Shown: one piece after another, positions 1 through 11,659 of the stretch
How the letters are laid out: every line of letters starts with the position of its first letter
Numbering within the stretch: the first letter of the stretch is position 1
From: Physcomitrium patens
Taxonomy: Eukaryota; Streptophyta; Bryopsida; Funariales; Funariaceae
Direction: 5' to 3'
Assembly: GCF_000002425.4 (NCBI RefSeq)
Contig: NC_037265.1
Coordinates: forward strand, 13,810,510-13,874,509
DNA: 64,000 bases
Translations under genes and position numbers: made by a program
The notes under the pieces: generated by a model
What the model was told of the DNA's origin: nothing
What the model saw: only the letters and a program-made list of their open reading frames with translations
The model's database searches: none

Positions 1-1190
1 AGCAAAAGCTGCGCATCGGATTCCTGATAAACCTCTCGACCGCAAGACAGTTTGAGGACCCCTCTTCTTGATCGATGAACAAAGTGTGAGACACTAGTGA
101 TACCTCTTCTAAATTCACATAGACTTATCAAACTTCTAACAACCGGTCAAATTCAATGCAACATCCAGCATTATAATTTAAGCCTAAACTTCCGAAGTAT
201 TTCATACCCTTTCTTCCCCCTCAACTACGAACCCCGAATCCCGTCAAGGAAAGTCCCGCGCGAAGGGAAGAAGATGCAGCAAGTTTGAAGACTCAACAAG
301 GAAAATTAAAGACTCCCAAACGACGACAAAAGCAGGCGAATCAATCATATGACCAGCATCCTGAGTCCACCAAGACTGCACCTCACCAATAACCCCGTCA
401 TGAATGTGTAGGAGTCGCATTTCACCAGATGTGTCCTGAGATGAAATACGACAAAACTTATCCTTTAGCGGTAAGCGGAGAGCTCCTCTAAAAACAACAC
501 CACAACACCCCTCCTCCCTCGCTTTTCTATAAAAGAAATATTAATTAGAAAGCAAATATTAATTAGAAAGTAAATGTCGATAAACCACAACATTCCAAAA
601 GAGGTCCCACGATATTCTGAACTGGACACCGTTTTAGAAAGTAAATAAAGAGGCTCCAAGTAATCTGGACCCACGGGGGATGCCGAGCAGGAGCATGGTC
701 ACACGAGATCGTTACCGAGTTCCAACCCATATCACATTATTTCGAAATTTAGGAAGGGAGTTTCCCCAAGAGCCAAACCAACGCACAACAGGATCTCCCA
801 ACACGAGGCGTGTGACGCTGCGGCACGGGAGCTCTAGAGCACGCGTAGAGGAATACGGGGCATCCCGCGCGGGGGGGGGGGATCTCTGGTTTCAGAGATT
901 CAGGTGAACACAGATTGCGCCTACGGAAACCCACGCCCAGTGCTAGAGCTGGTGCTGGTAAAGAAGCAATTAAGCAGCAGTTGGAGGAATGAGGCGCCGA
1001 GCGAGCGAGCGAGCGGGGCTTCGATCGGAGCGCTGCTCAAACGCGGCCTCGTGCTGCTGCTCCATCGCCAACTGCACGCCAGCTTGCCGAACCACCACGC
1101 CGACTGAACTTTCCGTCCAGTCGTCGTCAATCACCAGGTTTCGTTCGTTACATTGTCGTCTTCGTCAGGTCTTGTGAGGAGTGAGGATAA
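1..1190. other. Mixed-composition segment without an identified gene
   Basis: Composition here is close to balanced, unlike the AT-rich DNA that follows from about 1200. It contains a short GCGA run near 1000-1015, a G10 run near 870-880 and a tandem duplication of an AATATTAATTAGAAAG unit near 535-570. No frame matches a protein I recognise. One minus-strand frame looks coding-like and is listed separately. It could be the flank or first exon of a gene beyond the left edge. Confidence 0.4.
970..1164 (-). other. Coding-like open frame of unknown identity
   Basis: A 64-codon frame is open on the minus strand between two stops. Its first ATG is internal, at 1065, giving only 31 residues. The part before that ATG reads like protein rather than noise (acidic VIDDDWTESS, then VVVRQAGVQLA), which would fit an internal exon or a captured gene fragment. 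The end is low complexity (Arg/Ser/Ala-rich) and lies over the GCGA repeat. I recognise no domain, and chance remains likely in balanced DNA. Confidence 0.2.
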
Positions 1191-1497
1191 TAAACTAGTG
1201 AGTTGCGAGAATTGACTATCACGTATCTCTTTTTATGTTGTACAAATACCATGGAATTACGGTTTTTGTCTCATGAGGCGTTGTTTGGTTGAGCATGGCA
1301 ATAAAACACCAAGGAAGAGTATTTAGTAATTTTGCAGTTTTTCTATGTGTTGTTTATTTGGATTTTAGTTGTTGATTTATATGCATGATTAGGTCTTTAT
1401 TATGGTGTATACGGTAGTGATTTTGTACAAAAATGCTAGCTATGTAGTAAAAAAAATTAGAATACAAAATAAATAAATCATGTTATATGTGTAATGT

Positions 1498-1529
<32 letters not shown>

Positions 1530-2034
1530 AGAAGCATGAATTTTGAGTTTTCTTTTTCTTTTGGCTTTAGAAGCCACTTATAAGGCTATTAATATATTGA
1601 AATGTAGTTTTCTAATTATTTAAAATATATGTACTTAAAAAATTATGCAATTATTTTTTTTCTTCTTGTGCAATAATTTTTTGAATAAAAATGGGAAATT
1701 TGGTATGTTTTATTTAATAATATATTATTTTATTATCATGGTCTAATATATAAAGTTATCTAAAAAAAGTTGATAAATAAATAATTAGATAATTTTTAAA
1801 AATATAGATTAAAAAGGCTTTAATATAATAGAATGTGATATAATAGTTGAGTAGGAATCCAAAATATAAACATGCTATAAATTTAAAAATTAAAGATGTA
1901 AACTTGGTTTAATTATTTTTAAAGTATAAATTTATTCTCCAATTTTTAAAAATACAATAAAATATTTGAACACAAGACTACTTCACAAAAAGAAAATCCA
2001 CAATAAATAAGTAAATAAATATATAACTTTTTTG

Positions 2035-2040
<6 letters not shown>

Positions 2041-2079
<39 letters not shown>
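2041..2079. repeat. (AT)n microsatellite
   Basis: An uninterrupted AT dinucleotide tract of about 39 bp inside the foldback block. Similar tracts of 20-60 bp recur throughout the AT-rich parts of the window, about one every 1-2 kb, and are almost absent from the gene islands. Confidence 0.95.
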
Positions 2080-2084
<5 letters not shown>

Positions 2085-2160
2085 CAAATAAATTATTTTT
2101 GACGGGGATAAATAGCATTACAATACAATAAAAATTACATGCAACATGATTGAATATCTG

Positions 2161-2199
<39 letters not shown>

Positions 2200-2215
2200 G
2201 CAACTTTTAAAATAA

Positions 2216-2251
<36 letters not shown>

Positions 2252-2700
2252 ATATACACACATATACATAATAGCATGTGTATATTTATATAATTTTAGA
2301 ATGAATAGATATAATTAATCTATTGTTATAAATTCTATTGCTAAATAAAAAAATTGTGTCAAAACAATAATGATTAATTTTCCAGAAATCCTATTATGCT
2401 TTCCAATTATATTTCAATCCTTCAAGATCTTTATTATATGTCAATATATATATAGTATAATAATTTTAATAGAAGATTATTTATGAATAAAAAATTAAGT
2501 ATTAGTTCTTTCTAGAAAAAAATTATTGGAAGTTTTCTTTTTCAACAAATTCATATACAAGGTTGTTATACAAGGTTATATTTTGTTGAAAAATTATTGG
2601 AAATTTCTTTAAAAAATTATTGAAAATTCATGCTTCTAAATTAGATATATATATATATATATACATATATATAACATTACACATATAACATGATTTATTT

Positions 2701-2764
2701 ATTTTGTATTCTAATTTAAGTTGCTTAATGTGCACAATAAGCAACTTAAATTAGAATACAAAAT
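2701..2764. repeat. Near-perfect 64-bp palindrome (hairpin)
   Basis: Positions 2701-2727 and 2738-2764 are exact reverse complements (27 bp). The ten bases between them contain the palindrome TGTGCACA, so the whole 64 bp folds back with a single A-A mismatch. The arm repeats the outer part of the larger inverted repeat that starts at 1454. This is a strong cruciform or hairpin former. Confidence 0.9.
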
Positions 2765-3262
2765 ATAACCTTGTATAAGTTAAGTTGATTTTCATCTTGA
2801 TTTTGATTTTGTTCTTTTTTGTTTTTTGTCCTTTTCTTAAATTCAACCCGAACAGCAAGAAGAATAATATTTGGCAATATCTCATGATAGAAGTTATCAG
2901 TGGCAATGAATAGAAGCCTTATATTTAGAATTCAGCCAGAGAATGCAACATGGTGGAAGTTGAAAGGAAACTTGCTATCCAATGACAAAAATAAAGCCTT
3001 GTTACAACCACAGCATAATCTCCAAACTTCATCTCAGAGATTCTCGACTGCCAAATGATAAGAAAACACCACCAGTGAGAAAATCGACTTGCAACCATTT
3101 GGTCACTTGGATTCTTCAAAAATTCTTTCCTTCCTCTTTTGAAGCCCCCGAATATCCTTGATTAGAAAATTCTTCATCTTCTTTACCTTAATAACCTAGA
3201 TTGGAAGCTACTTCCTTCCTCTGCTGCCTCGTTACAACCATGATTCGAAATGTGAACAATAG

Positions 3263-3508
3263 AAGGAGAATGAAACATCCATTGGATTCTGCCAGTGTGC
3301 AGAAACAACAGCTTTCAGAGTCAAAGGGACTGAATGCACTTCTACAGAATCTTATCTTCATGAAGAGCTCCGCGGTCAAATTCCTGGTTCTAAGAAAAGG
3401 TGCAACGATGCACCACCAGTTGGCAACTTGCTCGAAGATATTCTCATGAACTCAAGTTCAGTTGAATCATCCCGGTTGCTATTCAAGGTCTTCATTTCTC
3501 TCAGATAA
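3263..3508 (+). pseudogene. Coding-like open frame, unknown protein
   Basis: 81 codons are open after a TAG and end at a TAA, with no ATG near the front. The product would have mixed composition with several cysteines early (GFCQCAETTAFRV), a basic middle (RGQIPGSKKRC) and a leucine/serine-rich end (NLLEDILMNSSSVESSRLL). A competing 82-residue frame starting at ATG 3201 overlaps it in another phase and looks less protein-like. It could be an exon or relic of the gene suggested by the following frames. No family is recognised. Confidence 0.25.
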
Positions 3509-3610
3509 GAGTTCACTCCGACGAGCGCAATACTTTATATGAGATATATGTGTTATTCCAAATCGTGCAGACTGAGGTTTAAAATAGATGATGATGAAGA
3601 CAAGGCATAA

Positions 3611-3627
3611 GGGGGGGGGGGGGGGGG
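3611..3627. repeat. Poly-G run (G17)
   Basis: Seventeen consecutive G residues on the plus strand inside the balanced island. It is unusual in this window, where homopolymers are otherwise A/T. It may be an assembly-difficult site or a tetraplex former. Confidence 0.9.
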
Positions 3628-3693
3628 AGTGTGCAAGTTAAGCTGGTTGATAGCATTGTGAAAAGCATTTTGTGAGATAGTTTCTAAATTTGA

Positions 3694-4280
3694 ATGCCGA
3701 ATCAAACACAAACGGGAAACTCTATGCATGTATTCCAAGGTCCAGAATTAGATGTGGTGAGCATGTGCCCGGATGAGTCGGTTTGTGGTAGTGATTCCAG
3801 TGTCTCAGAGATTACCGTCTCACAAAATTGGCATAGATTGAGACTCAGGCACAGTGAATGCGAGTTCTAGTACCGCATGAGACGGATTGTCTCGTCCTAT
3901 CAGGACCAACGAGATATAAAGTTTCTTTTCAATACTTTATTACTTTATGCTACGAAGCAAAAAAAAACACCACATTCCAGATACCAACGAGACTATTCGT
4001 GAAGAAGCTTGATTGGCACCAGTCTAGACAGCTGGATATCTATCAGTTAATGGCAGTTGATCTGACATCGCATGACACCTCGAACTCCATCATCTGCATA
4101 AGTCCACCACCATCAACTGCAACGCAACCATGGAAACCGTCCATGATCTACCCCGTCTTTCCGTTGAAAGATCCAGCTCGGTCTACAGCTTCACTATCCG
4201 CATGTCAGCAACTTAGATACGATAGAATCTATAATGACTCAGTTGCTGCGTCGACGACCCTCTTTATTGGATGTAAGTGA
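3694..4280 (+). pseudogene. Overlapping coding-like frames, unknown protein
   Basis: From ATG 3694 a 58-codon frame encodes an acidic, serine-rich stretch (SMCPDESVCGSDSSVSE) and ends at a TAG at 3868. The same phase is open again from ATG 3877 to 4002 (MRRIVSSYQDQRDIKFLFN). A different phase from ATG 3858 is open for 140 residues to 4280 and is the longest frame in the island. It has mixed composition and no recognisable motif. Either the 140-residue frame is a real small gene, or all of these are pieces of a decayed or spliced gene. I cannot choose from sequence alone. Confidence 0.25.
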
Positions 4281-4550
4281 TGGGCTTACGCACATTCGCT
4301 TCACCCAGAAACGTCAGTCTACACATTCACATGTCAATGTACCACTCTCGTGACTCAGTAACTCTCTGGTGTTCAGACTTCGATTCCATGAGCTCACGTT
4401 GAGCGAGTGAAAAGAGCATTGACACGAAGATGCTGTCGTTTAGACATGGAGTGGTTGAGTGATTGGTTCAGATACACAGCCAGAATAAGTCCTTATAGAG
4501 AGGATCTCGGACAGGTTTCACTGTACATACGAAGCCTGCCGCATGGTTAG
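4130..4550 (+). pseudogene. Three successive coding-like frames, unknown protein
   Basis: A frame with ATG at 4130 (METVHDLPRLSVERSSSV) runs to 4216. A second phase is open at 4168-4353 (includes IESIMTQLLRRRPSLLDVSD). A third is open at 4392-4550 (includes MEWLSDWFRYTARISPYRE). Their order and protein-like composition suggest one former coding region that now changes phase, or exons of a gene whose splice sites I cannot place. No domain is recognised and no start is secure. Confidence 0.25.
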
Positions 4551-4689
4551 GTGTGTAAATATACCCAAGTTTCAACCTCACACTGGTTGCGGCGACCCAT
4601 ACAGAGAGAGGTACACCAATACTGTCCGCTCTGTAACAAGTAATAGGGCGTAAGATGGGTTGTAACAATTAAACTTAACTTAACCTAAT

Positions 4690-6993
4690 GCAACAAGTAC
4701 ACCTCATATAAGTGTGTATAAGATTGATATCCACCAACTCAAGGTTTTTTGTTTTGTTTTTTGTTATTTTGATATTATACAAGATTTATCTATTGCATCA
4801 ATTAGGTGATGGATTGTATAAAGTAAAGTTGTTTATGTCCTTACACCCACAATAATATAGATGTGAGTGCAAAATAGGAAAAAAATTGTTATTATTTAAG
4901 TTGGGTTTTTTTTATGTGTTTGCAGGTTATGAGTCCATCTTGTGGAATTCTTAAATTTTACTTAATAGTGATGTCAATTCTAATACATAGAATGTTTTTT
5001 CGTTATCCTATGATTTGTTCTATTTCATGATAAAAGTCTTATAAATTTATTATTATGATTATTATTTTTTATATGACCTATAAAAATAATTATATCCAAT
5101 TGAATCAATCCAAATCAATTTCATAATATAAAGGTAACTCCATTCTTCATTTTCAAGAAAAAAAAAATGTTCTTTTAGATTTATATAATCCATATATACG
5201 AGCCTCTCAATAAAATCCAAATATTACTAATACTCTTAAATTTAAAAGAAAGAATACAAGCACATATTATTATTTTTTAAGAAAAAAAATTATTTATTTA
5301 TTTTTTGAGATTTGAGATTTTTTTATTGTAAGAAAATAAAAACAAAGTGTCAAATTCCTTAAGTATGTGTGCACTTTCAAAATCTGTGTATAATAATTAA
5401 AATATATTAAAAAAAATCAATGATAAAATGTATCTAAAATCCAAAATAAAATTGATATAATATACTATAATAAGAAGATATTTAAAAATTGATTCAAAAC
5501 TTAAAAAAATAAGTATATATCTATATATATAAGTATACATATTTTTTATTATATATAGTTTTATATTTAAAATTTTTAGTATTGAAAATAAAAATAAAAA
5601 TAAATTCAGTACTTTTTGTATTATAATAAATAAATAAATAAATAAATATTATTATTTTGAAGCAAAAAAAGCTTTGTAGAAAATACTTTTACGACTATAG
5701 CCGTGTATAATACATTAAAGATATATTGCAGCTCCATCTATTTGCAAACAAGAAGGTCTAAAGATTTGTCTAGTTAAACAAAGCATTGACAATTTAAATT
5801 GCTTATTTTCTTTCATGTAAATAAATCAGACCAAGCTTATGATAAAATCACTATAGTTTTAAGAATTTTTAACTAGTAAAAAGAATATCATAAGAAATAA
5901 TGATAAAAATATAGACAAGCATTTTTATCCAAAAGTATATGATAGATATAGACGTAATAATGTCAATTGTTCAACAAAAAAAGTTAGCAAAAGCTTTAAG
6001 CATCAATTTAACATTGTTGTTTAAAGTTTGAATTTTAGCAAGATAAACCATAATTTTTAGTATTATCTAAAAATATTAAATTGATTATATAGTTAATTCT
6101 GGTACTTTGGATGTAAATAGTTTTTGGAAGGTACAATATTTGAGCTTATAATTTACTTCATTTGCAAATTACTTAAAACAAAAAAATTATCTAATTAGAA
6201 AATTGCTCAAAATTATAGAAACCCTCATCAATCCTTAAAAAAACCTATCACATCCACTCTTTAATTTTGCTCTTCAATTGACAAAAAAAATCCATACTTA
6301 TTGTAAATGCATAATTTTGTGCCTTAGGATCTAATTTCAACCAAGTGGACAATTAATATCTAAATAGATTAAGTGCATTTTCTTCTAATTGATAATTTTT
6401 ATTTTCTTCAAAAAAAGTTCTTATTATCAATTAGAAATATGTATATATATATAAAATTAAAACCAATGGTTGTTTTAATGAAAAATGAGGTTTAAAACTT
6501 ACCATATAATTTGATTAGGAATCAACTATGATTTACTTAAATTTTTTCTTAAGGTTGCTAGAAATTTGTTAGATTTATTTTAGAATTTATTTATGATTAC
6601 TTTGATACTTTTTTAGGATTTATTTAAGATTCTTCTATGATTTTTTTTAAAATATTAATTTTTTAATATATATATATATTTTTATAGATAAATTAGGATT
6701 TTATTAAAAATTTAATCAAGATTATTGAGAATTATTTGGGATTTATTTGGAGTTGATTAGTATGTGATAGGAAATATTTAGGATTATTTTAAGATTGATT
6801 GGATATATTTAGGATAATTAGAAGTTTATTTAAGTTGTTCAAGTTTTCCAAAAATATATTTTAAAACTTCTTATGTATTATTTTAGATTATAAATTCTAA
6901 TTCAAGGTAAGATCAATTTTTTTTATAGCCAAATTTCTAATGCATTTTTAAGTTAAATTTTACATAATACAAAAATATCTAGTTCTTGTATGG
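4690..6993. other. AT-rich intergenic DNA, nothing identified
   Basis: Very AT-rich sequence with A/T homopolymers, a TAAA tetranucleotide run near 5627-5645 and short (TA)n tracts. No open frame of note and no transposon protein trace could be read on either strand. It probably consists of transposon remains decayed past recognition. Confidence 0.6.
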
Positions 6994-6998
6994 ATTGG

Positions 6999-7542
6999 TG
7001 TCAAGGATATAAACTAGAAGAAGATATATAAACACGTGGAATCTGTATCAAAAGAAAACTGAAAAAATAGAAGAAAGTATGTATATTTAAGGAAGAACTA
7101 GAATGACTACTGTCAAAGACTAAAAAACATAAGTCTCTTGAAACTAGACTAAAAACAAGAAAGGAGTTGGCAAGAGTGAAGAAGGCCTCACTCTTGCCTT
7201 TATATGTACTACTTAACTAAGAAATACGTGGCAACATGCTATAGGACCTCTAATGCACGTCCAACTTGCACGACACATGTTTAATTTGTAAGGCAAGTTT
7301 CCTAGGTGTGTGCCATGTGTCCAACTTTTACTACAAGTAGTTAACATGTTGACACATGGCCTCCTTGTTGGCCAAGTTTTTAACCTACCAATCACCTATA
7401 GACATGTATAAAGGCAAAACAGCATCTATGAAGCTTCTAAGAAGCTTTCCTTAAGATATTATCATATTTATCTACTTTGACTTACTTCTACCTATTCTTA
7501 TTATCTAGATAATTATCAAGGTAAATATGTATGTCCATGACG
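6999..7542 (-). mobile_element. Solo LTR, Ty3/gypsy family A (copy 1)
   Basis: A 544-bp sequence in reverse orientation with LTR-type ends (TGTCA start, TGACA-like end in element sense). It is flanked by a perfect 5-bp target duplication ATTGG at 6994-6998 and 7543-7547. It shares its inner sequence with copies at 9749, 10613 and 15050, including a TATATA-plus-GGCAAGAGTGAAG promoter-like segment. No coding part adjoins it, so it is a solo LTR left by recombination. It is the best-preserved copy of the family here. Confidence 0.85.
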
Positions 7543-7547
7543 ATTGG

Positions 7548-8396
7548 ATATTTCCAACTTGTCTTCTATTATTCATATCTTATTAGTGTAAATCTCTTTG
7601 TTTGATTTGTTCTTCTAAACCACCTTTAGTTTACTAAATTATTTAACTACTACCACTAACAACTTATTTAAAACAAGATCTTAAAAAAATTTGCAGCCTT
7701 TATCTTTTAATTTTCAAATTTCTTGGAAAATAGACAAAAATACTAAGTATAAGCTTTATATAAATATAATTCGAAGTATTAAATTAAGACCAAAACTTGA
7801 AGACAAAAAATTAAAATTTTAAATTCTAATACAGTTGATTCAATCTATATATAAAAATCAATCTCTAAATATTATAAAGTATAAAGTTAAGAATTAATAA
7901 CAATATTACTATTATTATTGGAAGCAAATATTGACACATATTGATAAGATTATTAATATTATTCACCTTCTAAAAGAGTTCAATGATTAGATTTAATATT
8001 TTTTATAGTTATAGATATTAAGTGCTTCGTAATGATCATTAATATGTTTAGGCACACATTTTAAAATTTAATTTATTTTATAAAAAATATAAAAAATAAT
8101 AAATTAATAATATTAAAATAATTTTATATAATAAATGAAATAAAATAAAATAAACTAAAAAAAAGTACTTATAATAAATTTTATTAGTTTAGATATTATT
8201 GGATATTATTCTAAAATAAATAGTTTGGATAAAGCAAGATCCTACATGATGCAATGTCAAGTTCTAAACTTGTAAAGTGGATCCAACTTTAAATATTGTC
8301 ACTACCAACAAACTTATTAGTAGTTTAATTTATTGTGATGCATATGTTAATACTTACTAGTCTATAAAAGAATTTATTGATGAACTTAAGTGACTA

Positions 8397-8432
<36 letters not shown>

Positions 8433-9387
8433 AAATAATTTGTAGAAAATAAGACGATATAATAAAGTAGCAATACTAAAATTATTATATAATACAAAAA
8501 ACCGAGTTTAAATAAGAAAATTATAAAATAATTCAATAAAATATTTATATTGGATAATTAAAATATAATAAAACAAGCTATAATATATTTATAAAGGCTT
8601 CCATAAAAATATCTAGGCAAAGTATTTAAAAGAAGAAATGATTAAATAATAATTGATTTTTTAAACTTAATAATATTTTAATCATAATGTCAATCTCTGA
8701 GAGGTACAAAAAAATCTAATAATTATACTCAAATATAAGTTCAATTAATTAGTTAGATACTACTTTGTATATGAAACTTATAATATATTGGAAGGTCTTA
8801 TTCTATTTAATCTACTCATATTTTTAACAAAAAAGGTTTTTATTTCTAGTAATAGAAATAATATTTTTTTAATTATAGAATCAATTTTTATTGAAAAAGT
8901 AATTTTAATTTTTATAAAAAATAATATGGTATCTTTTTAAGATTTTATTTTAGTAACTACTCAAATAATCTCAAAAAAATCTTATATGATACTTATGTTA
9001 TAAAAATTATTTGCAATTATTGAATGTAGTTTATTTAAAATCTTATTAAGATATAATATACTAATTTTTCTCCTACTCTATATATTTTAATATTCTTAGA
9101 TTAAGAAATTAAAAACCATATTTACACATTAATAGAGAGTAAATATGCCTTTATATTAAAAACATATTTGAAGTATATAACTTTATTTAATATATATATA
9201 TATATATATATATATTCTAATATAATCATCAAATTGAAGGAATAATAGTCTTTCTTCTAATAAGAAACATCTCGATCTTAGATATTAATTTGACAAGTAA
9301 TACCAAAATTATTTTTTTCAATTAAAAATTTAATTTTTTATCTTACTATAAATCGTTTTATTTGTATATTTTACATATCTTCAATCA

Positions 9388-9424
<37 letters not shown>

Positions 9425-9743
9425 GCTACTCTTTTAAAGATGATATAATTGTCAATAAAAATAAATTATATATTTTATTATAAAAATAGATAGTTGGATT
9501 TTAAAGACCATTGTAGACTATGCACATCTTATCTTAAGCCATATCTTAGAATTTGTTCTTTATTTATAATTTGGAATTAAAAATTTATTTAAAATTTTAA
9601 TTTTAAATATATGATGCTCTAAAAATTGTTTGTATCAAATGGTGATGCAAAAGAATTTATAGATTGGACTCATCTAGATATAAGGTTCTGATAAACCACT
9701 TAAATATTAAAGCAATTAATACAATTATGATTCTCTTTTATTA
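7548..9743. other. AT-rich intergenic DNA, nothing identified
   Basis: Strongly AT-rich, with (TA)n tracts near 8400-8428, 9190-9214 and 9400-9422 and no readable gene. I see no LTR, LINE or transposase trace. Confidence 0.6.
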
Positions 9744-9748
9744 CCTAA

Positions 9749-10278
9749 TGTCATAAACATATATATCTACCAAGATAAAGAGAATTAGATAGAAGATAAA
9801 TGTAGATAGAATTGATAATATCTTGTGGCAAAGCTTTTTAGAAGCCTCATGGACATGTCTTTGACTTTATACATATTTATAGTTGATTGGTAGATTAGAA
9901 ATTTTGCCAAAAAGTTAGTCACTTGTTGCAAATATTAATAGCTTGTGATATAAGCTAACCATCTGGTGTACCTATAAGAAACTTATCTTGGAAGTTAGAT
10001 ACATGTTTTGCAAATTTGACATATGTTGATAGTCTTATAAAATATTGCTACAAAGCTCTTAATTAAATAGTATATATAGAGGTAAGAGTGAAGCCTTCTT
10101 CACTATTGTCAATGTCTTTCTTTGTTTACAATCTTGTTTCAAGAGACTCTAGTTTTCTTATCTTTGGCAAAAGCCATTCTAATTTAATATTATACCATTT
10201 TTGAATGATTACCTAGTCTTTTAGAGTTACATAAGAATATATTGAATTTTTGGTTCTTTAAGGTTTATGTTCTTGATA
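9749..10278 (+). mobile_element. Solo LTR, Ty3/gypsy family A (copy 2)
   Basis: A 530-bp copy of the same LTR, forward orientation, starting TGTCATAAAC. The flanks CCTAA (9744-9748) and TCTAA (10279-10283) match at 4 of 5 positions and look like an aged target duplication differing by a C/T transition. No internal coding region adjoins it. It lies 334 bp upstream of copy 3, but each copy has its own flanking duplication, so these are two separate insertions. Confidence 0.8.
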
Positions 10279-10612
10279 TCTAATTTATAACAAATATTTT
10301 AAATTACTCTTATAAGGATTAAAGATTAGAGATTATATAAAATATTTATTACATATATTTTTATTTTCTTCAATATTTTTTGTGTTTTAATTAAAAATAA
10401 TAATAATAATAAAATTAAAATATAATAAATTATTATTTATAATTATAATGTAATTTATTACATTAAAATTTTTAATACATTAATAATATATTTTTTTATC
10501 CAATCTATAAAAAAATTTATAAATATTTTTTAAAAAATAATATTAATACATAAAAAAATATTTAATGATTTATATGTTTTTTTCTTAGAATTTTGCACCT
10601 ATAACAAACTAT

Positions 10613-11203
10613 TGTCATAGATATACATATTTATTCTAATAGTTACTTAGGTAATATGAATAAATAGAAGTAAATAAAATAAATTGATTTCATAATATCT
10701 TTTAGATAAGCTTTTCAAAAGCTTGATAGATGTGGTTTCATCTTCATACATGTCTAAAAGTGATTGATAGCTTGAATCCTTGTCCATTAAGTTAGCCACA
10801 TGTTGTACATATTGTTGGCTTGTGATACAAGCTAACGATGTAGCGCACATATAAGAAACTCATCTTGTAAGTTAAGACATATGTCTCACAAATTGGACAC
10901 ATATTGGAGGTCTTGTAGAATGTTTCCACATAGCTCTTAGGTAGATAGTATGTATAGAAGCAAGATTGAATCTTTCTTCTTTCTTAATAATTCTTTTCTT
11001 GCTTCTATTCTAATTTCAAGGGTTACTAGTTTTCTTGTCTTTTGGCAATAGCTATTCTAATTTATTTTATATATAAATATAAATATAAATATATATATAT
11101 ATATAAATATATATATATATATGTTCTTATTTCTATTTTTTCACCTTTTTTTAATAAAATGTTTACTTATTTATTTGCCTTCCTTGATTTCTTGTCCTTG
11201 ATA
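10613..11203 (+). mobile_element. Solo LTR, Ty3/gypsy family A (copy 3)
   Basis: A 591-bp forward copy starting TGTCATAGAT, bounded by a perfect 5-bp target duplication ACTAT (10608-10612 and 11204-11208). It is lengthened by a (TA)n-rich stretch near 11070-11120. It shares the GATAATATC, GAAGCTT and GCAATAG-CATTCTAATTT landmarks with the other copies. Solo LTR without coding sequence. Confidence 0.85.
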
Positions 11204-11613
11204 ACTATAAAAATTTGTCAATGTAAGAATTGATTCTTAATTTTTTTAATAATTTATAATAGATTTTTATCAATTGATTTTTAAACCAAAATCCTATTTT
11301 AAATTCTTAAAAGATTTTAATTATTTTAGCCATCAATGATTCTTTCACTTAAATATTAATAATTGGTTTTTTTTCATATTGCTTTTAATTTGATGAATTT
11401 TTTTTTTTTTAATGATTTAAGATTATAAATATTATTTTAAATAATCTCTTTTTTAAAAATCAATTTGAGAATTTTATCTTTGATGAGAAATAATTATAGA
11501 TCAAGTAGAACAATGCTTTTAATTAACAAGATCAATGTATATTAATTAAAAATATTTTTCTCTTTTCATCAATACCTATCAATGTTTCTACTTTGATAAA
11601 TAAGTCGTAATAT

Positions 11614-11653
<40 letters not shown>

Positions 11654-11659
11654 TTAAAA

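Larger units (their letters stand above)
1454..2778. mobile_element. Foldback / inverted-repeat element, AT-rich
   Basis: A roughly 90-bp arm at 1454-1544 returns in inverted orientation at 2623-2717. Both share AGAATACAAAATAAATAAAT, a TAACATTACACATATAAC-type stretch, a (TA)n core of different length and the sequence GAAGCATGAATTTT. The interior of about 1.1 kb is AT-rich, carries several (TA)n tracts (for example 2041-2079 and 2168-2196) and has no open frame. A second pair of arms, about 21 bp, lies at 2566-2586 and 2758-2778. The layout suggests a non-autonomous foldback or MITE-type DNA element, possibly two nested copies. I could not find a clean target duplication, so class and exact ends are uncertain. 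Confidence 0.5.
2880..4680 (+). other. Balanced-composition island with interrupted coding-like frames
   Basis: GC content rises sharply between two AT-rich blocks. Several plus-strand frames of 40-80 codons in different phases have protein-like composition and follow one another, so a decayed gene or an unrecognised multi-exon gene is plausible. The island also carries a G17 run at 3611-3627. The best frames are listed separately. I recognise no domain in any of them. Confidence 0.35.
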
